Shown: positions 1 to 10,709 of the stretch, in pieces
Layout of the letters: each line of letters starts with the position of its first letter
Position numbering within the stretch: position 1 is the stretch's first letter
DNA from: Fidelibacterota bacterium
GTDB taxonomy: Bacteria; Fidelibacterota; UBA2242; JAFGTP01
Reading direction: 5' to 3'
Length of the DNA: 64,000 bases
NCBI GenBank assembly: GCA_016934035.1
Contig: JAFGTP010000054.1
Location: 26,948-90,947, forward strand
The notes under the pieces: model-generated
What the model was told of the DNA's origin: nothing
What the model saw: only the letters and a program-made list of their open reading frames with translations
Database searches by the model: none
Made by a program: the position numbers and the translations under genes

Positions 1-58
1 AAAAAAGCAATACAAATTTAAAATTTATTGGAATTGCGTCAATATTGAGAAATAGTTC

Positions 59-880
59 ATGAAAAAGACTATCTTTATATTGATTTCAATATTCCTTCTG
101 ACAGGTTGCCATAAGAAAAATAAAGGCTATCAATACATAGCCAGAGTTGATGACTCATTTTTAACTCAAGAAGAGTTGTTGGAAATGATTGAAAGAAAAA
201 CTACGGGTGGAATAAAAGAAGAAAACTTTATCAATTCAATCATCACTGATTGGGTGAAAGATGAAATTATTTTTCAGAAAGCAAAAAAAGAACATTTTGA
301 CAAAGATAAAAATATTAAAAATAAGGTTGAAGATTATTGCAGATCGCTAGTAATTGATGAGTACTTAAAAAATCATTTTCAATCAACCGTTACAATCAGT
401 AATAAAGAGATAGAGGATTTTTATGAGTCCAACAAAGAAAGTTTCCTTCTTGAAAAAGATGCATTGAAAATTTCTCATATCTTTGTTGAAGATTACAATG
501 ATGCAAATATTATAAAATCAACACTTCAATCGATCAATATCAAAGATAAAAAAGAACTTTATAAAAAATATAAATTTGAAACAAGAATCATCAAAAAAGG
601 TGAAGTTGTAAAAGATATTAATACAGAATTGTTTGAGAGAAGCACCTTAAGAATTGTAGGACCAGTTTCCTCGAATTATGGGTTTCATATTATTGAAATA
701 TTGGAACAGTTTAAAAATGGAGAGTATTTGCCGCTTGATGCAGTCAGAGATGATATTTATGAAATACTGATGCAGCAAAAAAATAAATCCGAATACATCG
801 TATTTACTGATTCAATTATTTCCATAGCGGATTTTGAGATAAAAAAAGAAAAATTAGAACAGGTAGTAAAGAGTAAATAA
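59..880 (+). CDS. PpiC/SurA-like periplasmic lipoprotein
   Basis: A 273-residue protein that starts with a lipoprotein signal: basic start, hydrophobic core, and lipobox LLTGC with Cys17 as the predicted lipidated residue. The middle is helical and rich in Lys/Glu. The C-terminal part (about 150-240) resembles a degenerate parvulin domain: it has a SHIF start and a NYGFHIIEI end, as in PpiC domains, with a poorly conserved core between them. The stop codon overlaps the start of the following SurA-like gene by one base (TAATG), so the two are almost certainly translated together. The likely role is a membrane-anchored chaperone for exported outer-membrane proteins. Isomerase activity is doubtful because the core is eroded. 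Residue pattern and position support the family assignment; the function is inferred. Confidence 0.8.
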   Translation: MKKTIFILISIFLLTGCHKKNKGYQYIARVDDSFLTQEELLEMIERKTTGGIKEENFINSIITDWVKDEIIFQKAKKEHFDKDKNIKNKVEDYCRSLVIDEYLKNHFQSTVTISNKEIEDFYESNKESFLLEKDALKISHIFVEDYNDANIIKSTLQSINIKDKKELYKKYKFETRIIKKGEVVKDINTELFERSTLRIVGPVSSNYGFHIIEILEQFKNGEYLPLDAVRDDIYEILMQQKNKSEYIVFTDSIISIADFEIKKEKLEQVVKSK

Positions 881-2130
881 TGAAAAAAAGATTTATAACA
901 ATATTTTTAATTGTAATACTTTGCATGGGCCAGGAAATTATTGACGGAATTGCCGCGATTGTCGGTGACCATGTGATTTTAAAAAGCGATGTGGAGCAAT
1001 ATGCAAGAATGGCAGCCAGCCAATACCGGATTAACCCTTATTCTCAACAGGAAAAATACCAGGCTCTAAAAGAGACTGCACTTCAAAATTTGATTGATGA
1101 AAAAATATTATTGGAGCAGGCTAAAATTGAATCCATTGAAGTAAAAGACAGAAATGTCGAACAAATGTTGGAACAACAAATGCAGGCGATGATTACTCAG
1201 GCGGGTGGTGAAGATAAAGTTGTGGAAATTATGGGAAAATCAATTTCAGAAGTAAAAAAAGAATACAGGGAAATTGTACGAAACCGATTGATTGTTCAAA
1301 GCCTGCAACAAACAAAATTTTCAGATATAATTATTTCAAGAAGAGAAGTAGAAAAATTTAAGATAGAATACAAAGACTCTTTACCGGAAATTCCACCAAG
1401 CATTGATTTTAGTCATATTTTAATAAAACCAAAATTTGGAGATGATGAGACAACGGTCGCAAAAAAATTAATCGATTCGCTTTATACAGTAATTAAAAAT
1501 GGATCTGATTTTGGACAATTGGCTATAAAATTTTCTCAGGATTTTAATTCAGCTAAAATGGGTGGTGAATTGGGATTTATTGAACGTGGAAATTTGGTAA
1601 AATCCTTTGAAGAAGCCGCTTTTAAATTGGAACCTGGAGAAATCAGTGAGGTAGTAAAATCTGTTTTTGGTTATCATATCATTCAAATGATTGAAAGAAA
1701 AGGTGAAAAAATAAATGTACGTCATATATTAATCCAGGAAGAAATATCAGATAAAAATATCGATACAGCAAGAGAAAAAGCCATTGAAGTATATGATGAG
1801 ATTTTAGATCAAAAAATAAGTTTTGATTCAGCTGCCGTAAAATATAGTGATGATGTGGACCTTGAAAAAACGAAAGGACGAATTAGTCGTATTCCAAGAA
1901 ATCAAATTGAAAACCCTGAATTTATCAGGGTGCTGGATACATTAAACACAGGTGAGATTAGCCACGTCTTTAAGACAGATCAAGGATTTCATATCATCCG
2001 GCTTAACAATATTTATGATGATACTTATCTAACCTTGGAAAACTGGGCACAAGAAATTAAAAAACAGCAGATTTATAATGAATGGGTTGAGGAGTTGCGA
2101 AAAAATTTCACGATAGAAATTAGAAATTAA
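880..2130 (+). CDS. surA: SurA-type periplasmic peptidyl-prolyl cis-trans isomerase
   Basis: A 416-residue protein with an N-terminal signal peptide, a SurA N-terminal helical domain (IDGIAAIVGDHVILKSDVE, the usual SurA opening) and two parvulin-type rotamase domains at about 175-275 and 280-385. Each rotamase domain starts with a xSHILI or VRHILI motif and ends with FGYHIIQ or QGFHIIR. This is the classic SurA order. SurA escorts unfolded beta-barrel proteins across the periplasm to the BAM complex and can isomerise prolyl bonds. Its start overlaps the stop of the upstream PpiC-like lipoprotein, giving a two-gene chaperone operon. It sits directly before the dnaN gap. Length and domain order are normal for the family. 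Confidence 0.9.
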   Translation: MKKRFITIFLIVILCMGQEIIDGIAAIVGDHVILKSDVEQYARMAASQYRINPYSQQEKYQALKETALQNLIDEKILLEQAKIESIEVKDRNVEQMLEQQMQAMITQAGGEDKVVEIMGKSISEVKKEYREIVRNRLIVQSLQQTKFSDIIISRREVEKFKIEYKDSLPEIPPSIDFSHILIKPKFGDDETTVAKKLIDSLYTVIKNGSDFGQLAIKFSQDFNSAKMGGELGFIERGNLVKSFEEAAFKLEPGEISEVVKSVFGYHIIQMIERKGEKINVRHILIQEEISDKNIDTAREKAIEVYDEILDQKISFDSAAVKYSDDVDLEKTKGRISRIPRNQIENPEFIRVLDTLNTGEISHVFKTDQGFHIIRLNNIYDDTYLTLENWAQEIKKQQIYNEWVEELRKNFTIEIRN

Positions 2131-2427
2131 CAGAGTTATAAACAAGGTGTGAATCAAATGTGGAAATCATTGGTTACGTTAACAGATTCAAACATTTTAA
2201 TAAAGCGTGCAATAGATGTGCATATTCATTCAAAATTTATTCACACTTTTTTAAACATTGTCAATACTTATATTTCGACGATGAATTCAAAGTTATCAAC
2301 AAGTCAACAGTATAATATAAGTAAAAAGCTTTTTATTCAAATAAATTAACTAATATTTATATCTTGTTTTGATTTTTGATTTTAATTAAAATACTTTCAA
2401 TCAAAATTTCGAAATAAAGGAGAGATC
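2131..2427. other. AT-rich gap before dnaN with DnaA-box-like sites (candidate origin or half-origin)
   Basis: This 297-base gap is very AT-rich and carries DnaA-box-like 9-mers: TTATAAACA (2136-2144), TGTGAATCA (reverse orientation, 2148-2156), a perfect TTATTCACA (2237-2245) and TTATCAACA (2293-2301). A run rich in A and T follows (2340-2415), which could unwind. An open frame of 66 codons across it has no family resemblance and no Shine-Dalgarno site, so I do not call it a gene. The gap must also hold the dnaN promoter. The same box pair recurs upstream of dnaA at the other end of the window. Confidence 0.45.
2237..2245 (+). promoter_or_regulatory. DnaA box (TTATTCACA)
   Basis: An exact match to the DnaA-box consensus TTATNCACA on the plus strand, with a TTATCAACA variant 47 bases further on. 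It may serve replication initiation or DnaA control of dnaN. Confidence 0.5.
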
Positions 2428-3546
2428 ATGCATTTTTCAGCTGAGCGAGCCATATTAAACGAAAATATTAAAAAAATATCCAAAGTAGTGCCATCCAGAA
2501 CAACGATGCCAATTTTGGAAAGTATTCTATTTACCCTGGAAGGTGATGAACTTCAGTTAAGGGCCACTGATTTAAACGTTTCAATGAAAATGGTTCTGGA
2601 AGTTGATGGAATTCAGGACGGGACTATTGCTGTTCCTGCTACCATACTGCAACAGATTGTAAACCAAATTGATGAAGATAAAATCCAACTGAAATCCGAA
2701 GAAGATGGAAGGGTTAAAATTATTTCCAAAAAGGGCCATTATGACATTAATGGCAGACCTGCTGAAGAATTTCCATCAATTCCGGTTATATTAAATTCGA
2801 ATACCATTGAAATTAACAAAGAAATTCTTAACAGGATGATTCGTAAGTCCATCATTGCGGTTGGCAGAGATGAACTGAAACCAGCACTTTTAGGAGTTTT
2901 GTGTGAAGTTAAAAGAAATGAAATTAAATTTGTGGCAACAGATGTTCATAAATTTGTTGCTATCAAAAATACCAATTTCACTTCCGAAGATTTTGAAGGA
3001 TCAGTGATTATTCCGGAAAGATTTTTAAGTTTGCTCTTAGGGTACCTGAGCGGTGACGGATCTTTGAAAATCGAAATCGGAGAGAACCATATTAAGGTTG
3101 AATTGGACAATTATTTAATCTATTCCAGATTAATCAATGAGCAATATCCGGATTATGAATCGGTAATACCTTATGATAATGATAAAGTAGCAGTTATCGA
3201 TACAGTAGAAATGTCATCGACTTTGAAAAGAGTTTCGATCTTTTCAAACCAAAAAACCAAACAGATATCGTTAAAAATACAAAAGGATAAATCAATCATA
3301 TCAACCCTGAGTTATGAGAATTACTCCAGCGCTGAAGAAGAAGTGAAAATTGACTATTCGGCGGAAGATATCGAGTTGGGGTTTAACGCTGAATACTTCA
3401 TTCAGTTGTTGGATAATATCGATACAGTGAATGCAGTTTTAAAAATGGATACACCTCTGAGTCCAAATCTTTTATTGCCTGAAGAACAATTGGAAGATGA
3501 AGAACTATTAATGATCATTATGCCAATTCGATTGGAAAATAGTTAA
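2428..3546 (+). CDS. dnaN: DNA polymerase III beta sliding clamp
   Basis: A 372-residue protein of the usual clamp length with three repeated clamp folds. Recognisable landmarks are the opening KVVPSRTTMPILESILF, the AVPATILQQIV segment, VATDVHKFVAI in domain 2 and the closing LLLPEEQLEDEELLMIIMP, corresponding to the family's C-terminal MPxR region (here MPIRLENS). It forms the ring that tethers the replicative polymerase and recruits repair factors. A strong Shine-Dalgarno sequence AAAGGAGAG (2416-2424) precedes the ATG. It heads the run dnaN-recF-DUF721-gyrB-gyrA. dnaA, normally just upstream, is instead about 50 kb away on the other strand. Confidence 0.97.
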   Translation: MHFSAERAILNENIKKISKVVPSRTTMPILESILFTLEGDELQLRATDLNVSMKMVLEVDGIQDGTIAVPATILQQIVNQIDEDKIQLKSEEDGRVKIISKKGHYDINGRPAEEFPSIPVILNSNTIEINKEILNRMIRKSIIAVGRDELKPALLGVLCEVKRNEIKFVATDVHKFVAIKNTNFTSEDFEGSVIIPERFLSLLLGYLSGDGSLKIEIGENHIKVELDNYLIYSRLINEQYPDYESVIPYDNDKVAVIDTVEMSSTLKRVSIFSNQKTKQISLKIQKDKSIISTLSYENYSSAEEEVKIDYSAEDIELGFNAEYFIQLLDNIDTVNAVLKMDTPLSPNLLLPEEQLEDEELLMIIMPIRLENS

Positions 3547-3569
3547 AAATCATCAGCTGAATATTATTA

Positions 3570-4676
3570 ATGTTTATCCATAAAATTTTGCTGAAAAATT
3601 TTCGAAATTTTTCAGATTCAGAATTTCTCTTCAAAAATAATCTTAATTTCATACTTGGAAAAAATGGAGCCGGTAAAACCTCAATACTGGAGGCCATCCA
3701 TTATTTGGCTTTTTCTAAAAGTTTTCGGACCAACAGCGATAATGAGGCAATTAAAAATGAATCTGAATATTTCCAGATTTTTGGAGACTTCACCAATACC
3801 GAAAAAGATTATCGGGTAAACCTTAATTATGTGAAAAAGGAAGGTAAACGAATTATTATTAACAATGCGCCATTGGAAAAGATGAAAGAAATTGTCGGAA
3901 AATTTCCAGTGGTCAGTCTATCACCGGACAACGAAAAAATCACAAAGGGTTCTCCGTTAGAAAGAAGAATTTTTATTGATAAAATATTATCCCAATCAGA
4001 CCACGAATATTTTGAAAATTTGATTAAATATAACAGATCTTTAAAAAATCGTAACCGGTTATTGAAACAGAGTAAAGAACAAAAAAAATTTATCTACGAT
4101 ATTCTTTTTGAAAGCCTTGATGAGTTATTAATTCAGGATGCTTTTAAACTGGTTCAGAAGCGGAAAAATTTTCTAAAAGAGTATAATACAATATTTCAGG
4201 ATGAAATAAAAAAAGTATCCCATTTTAATTATCATTGCCAATTAAAAATTAAATCCAAAACTCCAATTGATGATGAAAATTTTTATCAAAATTATCGCAA
4301 TAAATTAAAGGAAAAAATCCTAAAAGATATTATATTAAGCAGAACATCATATGGCCCGCATTTGGATAATATTGATGTGTATTTTGATAATAAAGAGATA
4401 AAAAAAGTAGCATCGCAGGGCGAGCATAAAATTGTGCTAATTGCGCTTAAAATGGCTGAGGGTAAATATCTGCAAAAAAAACTTAATGTAACTGTTATTT
4501 ATCTGCTGGATGATTTATTTGCGCTCCTGGATTCAGACCATTGTGTAAGGACGATTGATGAAATTAGTAATGATAATCAAACTATTGTTACTTCAACCAG
4601 TCTTGACCATCTGGAGCAGGAAAAAGAAAGATTAAAAAATTACGATTACGGGATCATTCAATTAAATGGAATTTAA
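3570..4676 (+). CDS. recF: DNA replication and repair ATPase RecF
   Basis: A 368-residue SMC-like ATPase. The Walker A motif is GKNGAGKT (residues 30-37) and is followed by SILEAIHYLAFSKSFRT, a RecF hallmark. The Walker B region near the end reads VIYLLDDLFALLD. RecF loads RecA at gaps with RecO and RecR and helps restart stalled forks. It lies 23 bases after dnaN and 6 bases before the DUF721 gene, the conserved replication-origin gene order. Length and motifs are normal. Confidence 0.96.
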   Translation: MFIHKILLKNFRNFSDSEFLFKNNLNFILGKNGAGKTSILEAIHYLAFSKSFRTNSDNEAIKNESEYFQIFGDFTNTEKDYRVNLNYVKKEGKRIIINNAPLEKMKEIVGKFPVVSLSPDNEKITKGSPLERRIFIDKILSQSDHEYFENLIKYNRSLKNRNRLLKQSKEQKKFIYDILFESLDELLIQDAFKLVQKRKNFLKEYNTIFQDEIKKVSHFNYHCQLKIKSKTPIDDENFYQNYRNKLKEKILKDIILSRTSYGPHLDNIDVYFDNKEIKKVASQGEHKIVLIALKMAEGKYLQKKLNVTVIYLLDDLFALLDSDHCVRTIDEISNDNQTIVTSTSLDHLEQEKERLKNYDYGIIQLNGI

Positions 4677-4682
4677 AAATTC

Positions 4683-4961
4683 ATGTCAGGACCTATAAAT
4701 AACATTTTTGAAAAATTGATTAAAAGATATGGTATTGAGTCTGAGGTAAGACAGCATGAGGCTTTGTTTATATGGGAAAAAGTGGTTGGGGAAAGTATTG
4801 CAAGGCATTCCAAAGCAAAAAAAATTTCCTATGGTAAATTGATTGTTCATGTTGATTCTCCAGTCTGGAGAAATGAATTGATATTTCAGAAATCTGAAAT
4901 TTTGAATAAAATCAATCATTTACTAAAAGGCACAAACATAACAGATATTATATTAAGATAA
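4683..4961 (+). CDS. DUF721/DciA-like protein, probable replicative helicase loader
   Basis: A 92-residue protein matching the DUF721 pattern: an aromatic WEKVVGESIARHS segment, a KISYGKLIVHVDSPVW beta stretch, then a helical ELIFQKSEILNKIN tail. DUF721 includes DciA, the ancestral bacterial loader of the DnaB helicase onto origin DNA in organisms without DnaC or DnaI. The protein is only the single KH-like domain, without the extra disordered tail seen in many DciA proteins. It sits between recF and gyrB, as in many bacteria, 6 bases after recF. The family call is firm from the pattern; the loader role is by family knowledge. Confidence 0.82.
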   Translation: MSGPINNIFEKLIKRYGIESEVRQHEALFIWEKVVGESIARHSKAKKISYGKLIVHVDSPVWRNELIFQKSEILNKINHLLKGTNITDIILR

Positions 4962-4965
4962 ATAA

Positions 4966-6900
<1,935 letters not shown>

Positions 6901-6902
6901 TT

Positions 6903-9419
6903 ATGGAAAAAAATAAATTGGAATTTGAAGATCAGAGAATTTTAAAAGTTGACATCGAAGATGAAATGAAAACCGCTTATCTCGATTATTCCATGTCGGT
7001 GATTGTTTCACGAGCTTTACCCGATGTGCGCGATGGACTGAAACCGGTCCATAGAAGAATTATGTTTGGCATGTCAGAGCTCAACCTCACTTATCAAAGA
7101 GCCCCTAAAAAATGTGCCAGAATTGTGGGAGAAGTTTTAGGTAAATACCATCCTCATGGGGACTCTTCGGTTTACGATGCTTTAGTGAGAATGGCCCAGG
7201 ATTTTTCCATGCGCTATCCCCTGGTTCAGGGACAAGGTAACTTTGGATCAATCGATGGTGATAGTGCCGCTGCCATGAGATATACCGAAGCCAGAATGGC
7301 CAAAATATCCAAAGAACTATTGGCAGATATTGAAAAAGAAACTGTTGATTTTTCTCCTAATTTTGATGAAACCCTGATGGAACCCAATGTCCTTCCGGCT
7401 CGTGTACCCTTTTTATTGACCAATGGATCCAGTGGTATTGCAGTAGGTATGGCCACAAACATTCCACCTCACAACCTGACAGAGGTGGTTGATGCAACCA
7501 TCTATCAGATTGATCATCCGGATTGTGAAATAGAAGAACTAATGACCTTTGTCAAAGGCCCTGATTTTCCGACAGCTGGTATCATCATGGGTAAAGGCAG
7601 TATTAAAGAAGCCTATGAGACTGGAAAAGGAATCATCAAAATCCGTGGTCGGGCTGAAATAGATGAAATGAAAAACGGCAAAATGCGGATTATCATAACC
7701 GAATTGCCTTATCAGGTCAACAAAGCAAAATTAATCAAAACCATCGCAGACTTGGTAAAAAATAAAATCATCGACGGAATTACCGATCTTCGGGATGAAT
7801 CTGGCAGATCGGGTATTCGGGTTGTTCTGGAACTTCGGAAAAATATTTACCCGGAAGTTATTTTGAACCAGCTCTACAGTCACACACAGTTGGAAGAGTC
7901 TTTTGGAATTAATCTCCTTGCCTTAGTCAAAGGCGTACCCAAAAGATTAAATCTGAAACAGGTTTTGACAAATTTTATTGAATTCAGACATGAAGTAATT
8001 GTCAAAAGAACGATTTTTGACCTCAACAAAGCCGAAGCCAAGGCCCACATTCTTGAAGGTTTAAAAATTGCGCTTGAAAATATTGATGAAGTCATCAAAA
8101 TCATTCGCGGGTCAAAGAATCCTGAAGATGCCAAAGAACAACTGATTGCAACCTTCAATTTATCGGAACTCCAGTCTAAAGCCATTCTGGATATGCGTTT
8201 GCAAAAATTAACTTCCCTGGAAGTTGAAAAAGTAATCGAAGAATACAATGAAGTCATGAAATTAATCGAAAGATTAAAGTTTATCCTGGCCAACGTATCG
8301 GAACAATATAAAATCATAAAAGATGAAATGATAGAAATTCGTGATACTTATGGAGATAAAAGATTGACTGAGATTACTGCCGATTCTTCAGACTTTTCCA
8401 TAGAAGATATGATTGCAGAAGAGGATATGGTAATCACAATATCAGACAGCGGTTTTATCAAAAGAAGTCCGATAATTGACTATAAAAAACAGAAGCGTGG
8501 TGGTCGTGGTACTCGTGGGGCAATGACTAAAAATGACGACTTTATTAAAGATATTTTTATTGCCAGCACCCATGATTACATCCTTTTCCTGACCAATAAA
8601 GGGCGTTGTTATTGGCTGAAGGTTCATGAAATTCCTTTGGGAGGAAGAAATACCCGCGGAAGAGCAGTGGTCAATCTGATCCAGGTCAAACCCGGCGAAG
8701 TGGTTAAAAGTTTTATTAGCACTCGGGATTTTCCTGATGATAAATACATGGTTATTGCCACTAAAGAAGGATTGGTCAAAAAAACTGAATTATCAAAATT
8801 CAGTAAACCCAGAGTTACTGGAATTCAGGCAATTGGCTTAAAAGATGGTGACGAAATCGTAAATGCCGCAATCACTGACGGTGATCATTATATCATTCTA
8901 GGCAGTTCCTATGGAAAATCCATCAAATTTCACGAAAGGGATTGCCGTCCTATGGGAAGGTCGGCTTTCGGAGTTCGTGGTATTCGGCTGGTAGGAAAAG
9001 GTAATATTGTTGTGGAAATGGTTGCCACTCAAGGAGAAGAAGGTACACTTCTGGCGATTTGTGAAAACGGTTTCGGCAAAAGAACAGCGATTGAAGATTA
9101 TCCGGTCATCAAACGTGGTGGCGTCGGTGTTATAACGATAAAAACATCCATCAGAAATGGCAAAATGTTATCATTATTAAAAGTTAATGATGAAGATGAC
9201 CTGATGATTATTACCCAAAATGGAGTTCTCATACGTTTAGGTGTCTCTACCATTCGATCCATTGCCCGTAATACCCAGGGAGTCAAGTTAATCAAACTTG
9301 ATGACGACGATGCAATCTCAGCCGTGACCCGTGTTGCCCGTGATGATGATGGTGAAGATGATTTTGACAATGAAAACGGTGTGGAGCAGGAGGAAATTGA
9401 ACCTGAAAATGAGGAATAA
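6903..9419 (+). CDS. gyrA: DNA gyrase subunit A
   Basis: The 838-residue DNA-cleaving subunit. The catalytic tyrosine is Tyr127 in [11 protein letters not shown]. The quinolone-resistance region reads [11 protein letters not shown] with Ser88 and Asp92 at the positions that are Ser83/Asp87 in E. coli, the unmutated, drug-sensitive form. The GyrA box QKRGGRG lies at residues 530-536 at the start of the C-terminal beta-pinwheel, which identifies gyrase rather than topoisomerase IV. The protein ends in a long acidic tail rich in Asp and Glu. It starts two bases after gyrB. Confidence 0.97.
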   Translation: MEKNKLEFEDQRILKVDIEDEMKTAYLDYSMSVIVSRALPDVRDGLKPVHRRIMFGMSELNLTYQRAPKKCARIVGEVLGKYHPHGDSSVYDALVRMAQDFSMRYPLVQGQGNFGSIDGDSAAAMRYTEARMAKISKELLADIEKETVDFSPNFDETLMEPNVLPARVPFLLTNGSSGIAVGMATNIPPHNLTEVVDATIYQIDHPDCEIEELMTFVKGPDFPTAGIIMGKGSIKEAYETGKGIIKIRGRAEIDEMKNGKMRIIITELPYQVNKAKLIKTIADLVKNKIIDGITDLRDESGRSGIRVVLELRKNIYPEVILNQLYSHTQLEESFGINLLALVKGVPKRLNLKQVLTNFIEFRHEVIVKRTIFDLNKAEAKAHILEGLKIALENIDEVIKIIRGSKNPEDAKEQLIATFNLSELQSKAILDMRLQKLTSLEVEKVIEEYNEVMKLIERLKFILANVSEQYKIIKDEMIEIRDTYGDKRLTEITADSSDFSIEDMIAEEDMVITISDSGFIKRSPIIDYKKQKRGGRGTRGAMTKNDDFIKDIFIASTHDYILFLTNKGRCYWLKVHEIPLGGRNTRGRAVVNLIQVKPGEVVKSFISTRDFPDDKYMVIATKEGLVKKTELSKFSKPRVTGIQAIGLKDGDEIVNAAITDGDHYIILGSSYGKSIKFHERDCRPMGRSAFGVRGIRLVGKGNIVVEMVATQGEEGTLLAICENGFGKRTAIEDYPVIKRGGVGVITIKTSIRNGKMLSLLKVNDEDDLMIITQNGVLIRLGVSTIRSIARNTQGVKLIKLDDDDAISAVTRVARDDDGEDDFDNENGVEQEEIEPENEE

Positions 9420-9423
9420 CTAA

Positions 9424-9720
9424 ATGTTTATAATCGGATATCTGTTTGTCTCCGTTGCAAAGATTTTATCCCTTGTCATCAATATTTACATCATTTTGAT
9501 TATTATTGATAGTATTCTTTCCTGGCTGAAAATAAATAATTATAATGAATACAGCCGGTTTGTCGGACATTTAGTGGATCCCTATTTGAATACACTCAGA
9601 CAATTGATTCCCCGTTTTTCAACAGTAGATTTGACACCATTTTTTGGAATTTTAATTTTATATTTTACCGATGAATTTTTAGTAAATATCATAAAAGAAA
9701 TTGGGATCATGTTTTTATGA
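9424..9720 (+). CDS. YggT family membrane protein
   Basis: A 98-residue protein with two hydrophobic segments (about 5-30 and 70-95) flanking the YggT pattern: ILIIIDSILSWLKI, then VDPYLNTLRQLIPRF and a DLTPFFGILIL end. YggT proteins are small inner-membrane proteins of unclear role, linked to osmotic tolerance in E. coli and to division or photosystem genes elsewhere. It starts 4 bases after gyrA and its stop overlaps the next start by 4 bases (ATGA), so it belongs to the gyrase operon and is translationally coupled to the following coiled-coil protein. Confidence 0.85.
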   Translation: MFIIGYLFVSVAKILSLVINIYIILIIIDSILSWLKINNYNEYSRFVGHLVDPYLNTLRQLIPRFSTVDLTPFFGILILYFTDEFLVNIIKEIGIMFL

Positions 9721-10133
9721 GAGACTATAATTTTAAGTATAAAAAAGAAGTCATGGATCATATCAATACAATAGCCGAAGAATATAGAAAACTGGTAGAC
9801 CAGGCTGATATTAATGCAATACATGCCTATAATGAGCTGGAAAATATTGATGAGGTGACGCAGGAACAAATACTCTCTGACGCCATTGATGAAACGGATC
9901 AAATCATGTTTCAGGTCGAAGACGCCAATGGCTCGGATTTTATATTTTCCGAAAAAGAAATTGAGGAAATAGAAAACATCATTGTGACCTCAAGACTGGA
10001 CAGGGGTATATTGATTGAGCAGGTTAAATATATAAAAAATAAAAACCTGGAACTTGAAAAATACCTGGATTATAAAAAATACAGGCTGAAGGCCAAAAAT
10101 GAAAAAATTCGTCAAAAATCTATCGAAGAATGA
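9717..10133 (+). CDS. Small acidic coiled-coil protein, unknown function
   Basis: 138 residues, predicted almost wholly helical, with no signal peptide or membrane segment. An acidic first half (DEVTQEQILSDAIDETDQ) is followed by a charged C-terminal stretch rich in Lys and Glu (ILIEQVKYIKNKNLELEKYL) suited to coiled-coil formation. I do not recognise the family. It overlaps yggT by 4 bases and the next gene by 35 bases, so it is tightly coupled to both. In other bacteria the slot after yggT is often held by a DivIVA-like protein; the resemblance here is only in position and helical character. Confidence 0.6.
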   Translation: MRDYNFKYKKEVMDHINTIAEEYRKLVDQADINAIHAYNELENIDEVTQEQILSDAIDETDQIMFQVEDANGSDFIFSEKEIEEIENIIVTSRLDRGILIEQVKYIKNKNLELEKYLDYKKYRLKAKNEKIRQKSIEE

Positions 10134-10701
10134 AACGGTCATCATCTCTTCATTTTCTTCTGACCAACTGGGATTCCCTCATGGTGACAAAGAGGATTAT
10201 ACAGAATTTACCCTGTCACAGATTGAAAATAATCTCCTGTTTTTTCAGATAATGAACCATGATTATGAAAAACACCTCATCCGAAATTTAATTGATGCCG
10301 GTTTTTCAACTTTTTATTTTATTGGAAAAGGGCTTGTTTCAGATGTAAGCTTAACAGCAGGACTTTTCATAATTACTGACCATGTCAACATGTCCGGAAT
10401 AAACCCTCTTCGCGGAACCAATGATGATCATTATGGTGTGCGATTCCCGGATATGTCAGGAACCTATACCACTCCAAAATTTACAGAAAAGATAAACAAT
10501 TGTTATCAAGCATTACTTTTCATTCCTAAAAATATGGATGAGTTTTCAAACCAGGAAATGGAAGTCATTCAAAAAACCGACGGCCTAAAAATTTTTTCTC
10601 ATGAAATGTACTCTGGAGTCATTACGGCAAAACATGCCGGTTGTATATCTCATGTTCTGTTTTTAACCGGGCCCCAAAAAATTTTTCACCTTTTTGTCTG
10701 A
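10099..10701 (+). CDS. Degenerate purine nucleoside phosphorylase-like protein
   Basis: 200 residues that still carry the PNP signature region: ITDHVNMSGINPLRG then GVRFPDMSGTYTT, matching the family's DHINL...NPL.G...GxRFP.M pattern. Other PNP landmarks are altered. The N-terminal phosphate loop (normally GSGLG) reads SSFSSDQLG, the GRxHxYEGY motif has become MNHDYEKH (His and Tyr kept, Arg lost), the GPxxET segment is unrecognisable, and the base-binding Asn near the end is replaced in HVLFLTG. At 200 residues it is some 70 shorter than working enzymes. It may be a non-catalytic PNP-fold protein that binds a nucleoside or partner. It lies between a coiled-coil gene (35-base overlap) and a Nudix gene (8-base gap). 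Confidence 0.6.
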   Translation: MKKFVKNLSKNETVIISSFSSDQLGFPHGDKEDYTEFTLSQIENNLLFFQIMNHDYEKHLIRNLIDAGFSTFYFIGKGLVSDVSLTAGLFIITDHVNMSGINPLRGTNDDHYGVRFPDMSGTYTTPKFTEKINNCYQALLFIPKNMDEFSNQEMEVIQKTDGLKIFSHEMYSGVITAKHAGCISHVLFLTGPQKIFHLFV

Positions 10702-10709
10702 TACTCAAA

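Noticed and set aside
2149..2349. Plus-strand open frame of 66 codons before dnaN
   Set aside because: No Shine-Dalgarno site, no family resemblance, very AT-rich, and it overlaps the DnaA boxes.
7880..8317. Long antisense open frame inside gyrA
   Set aside because: The opposite frame is clearly GyrA and the antisense peptide has no recognisable features.
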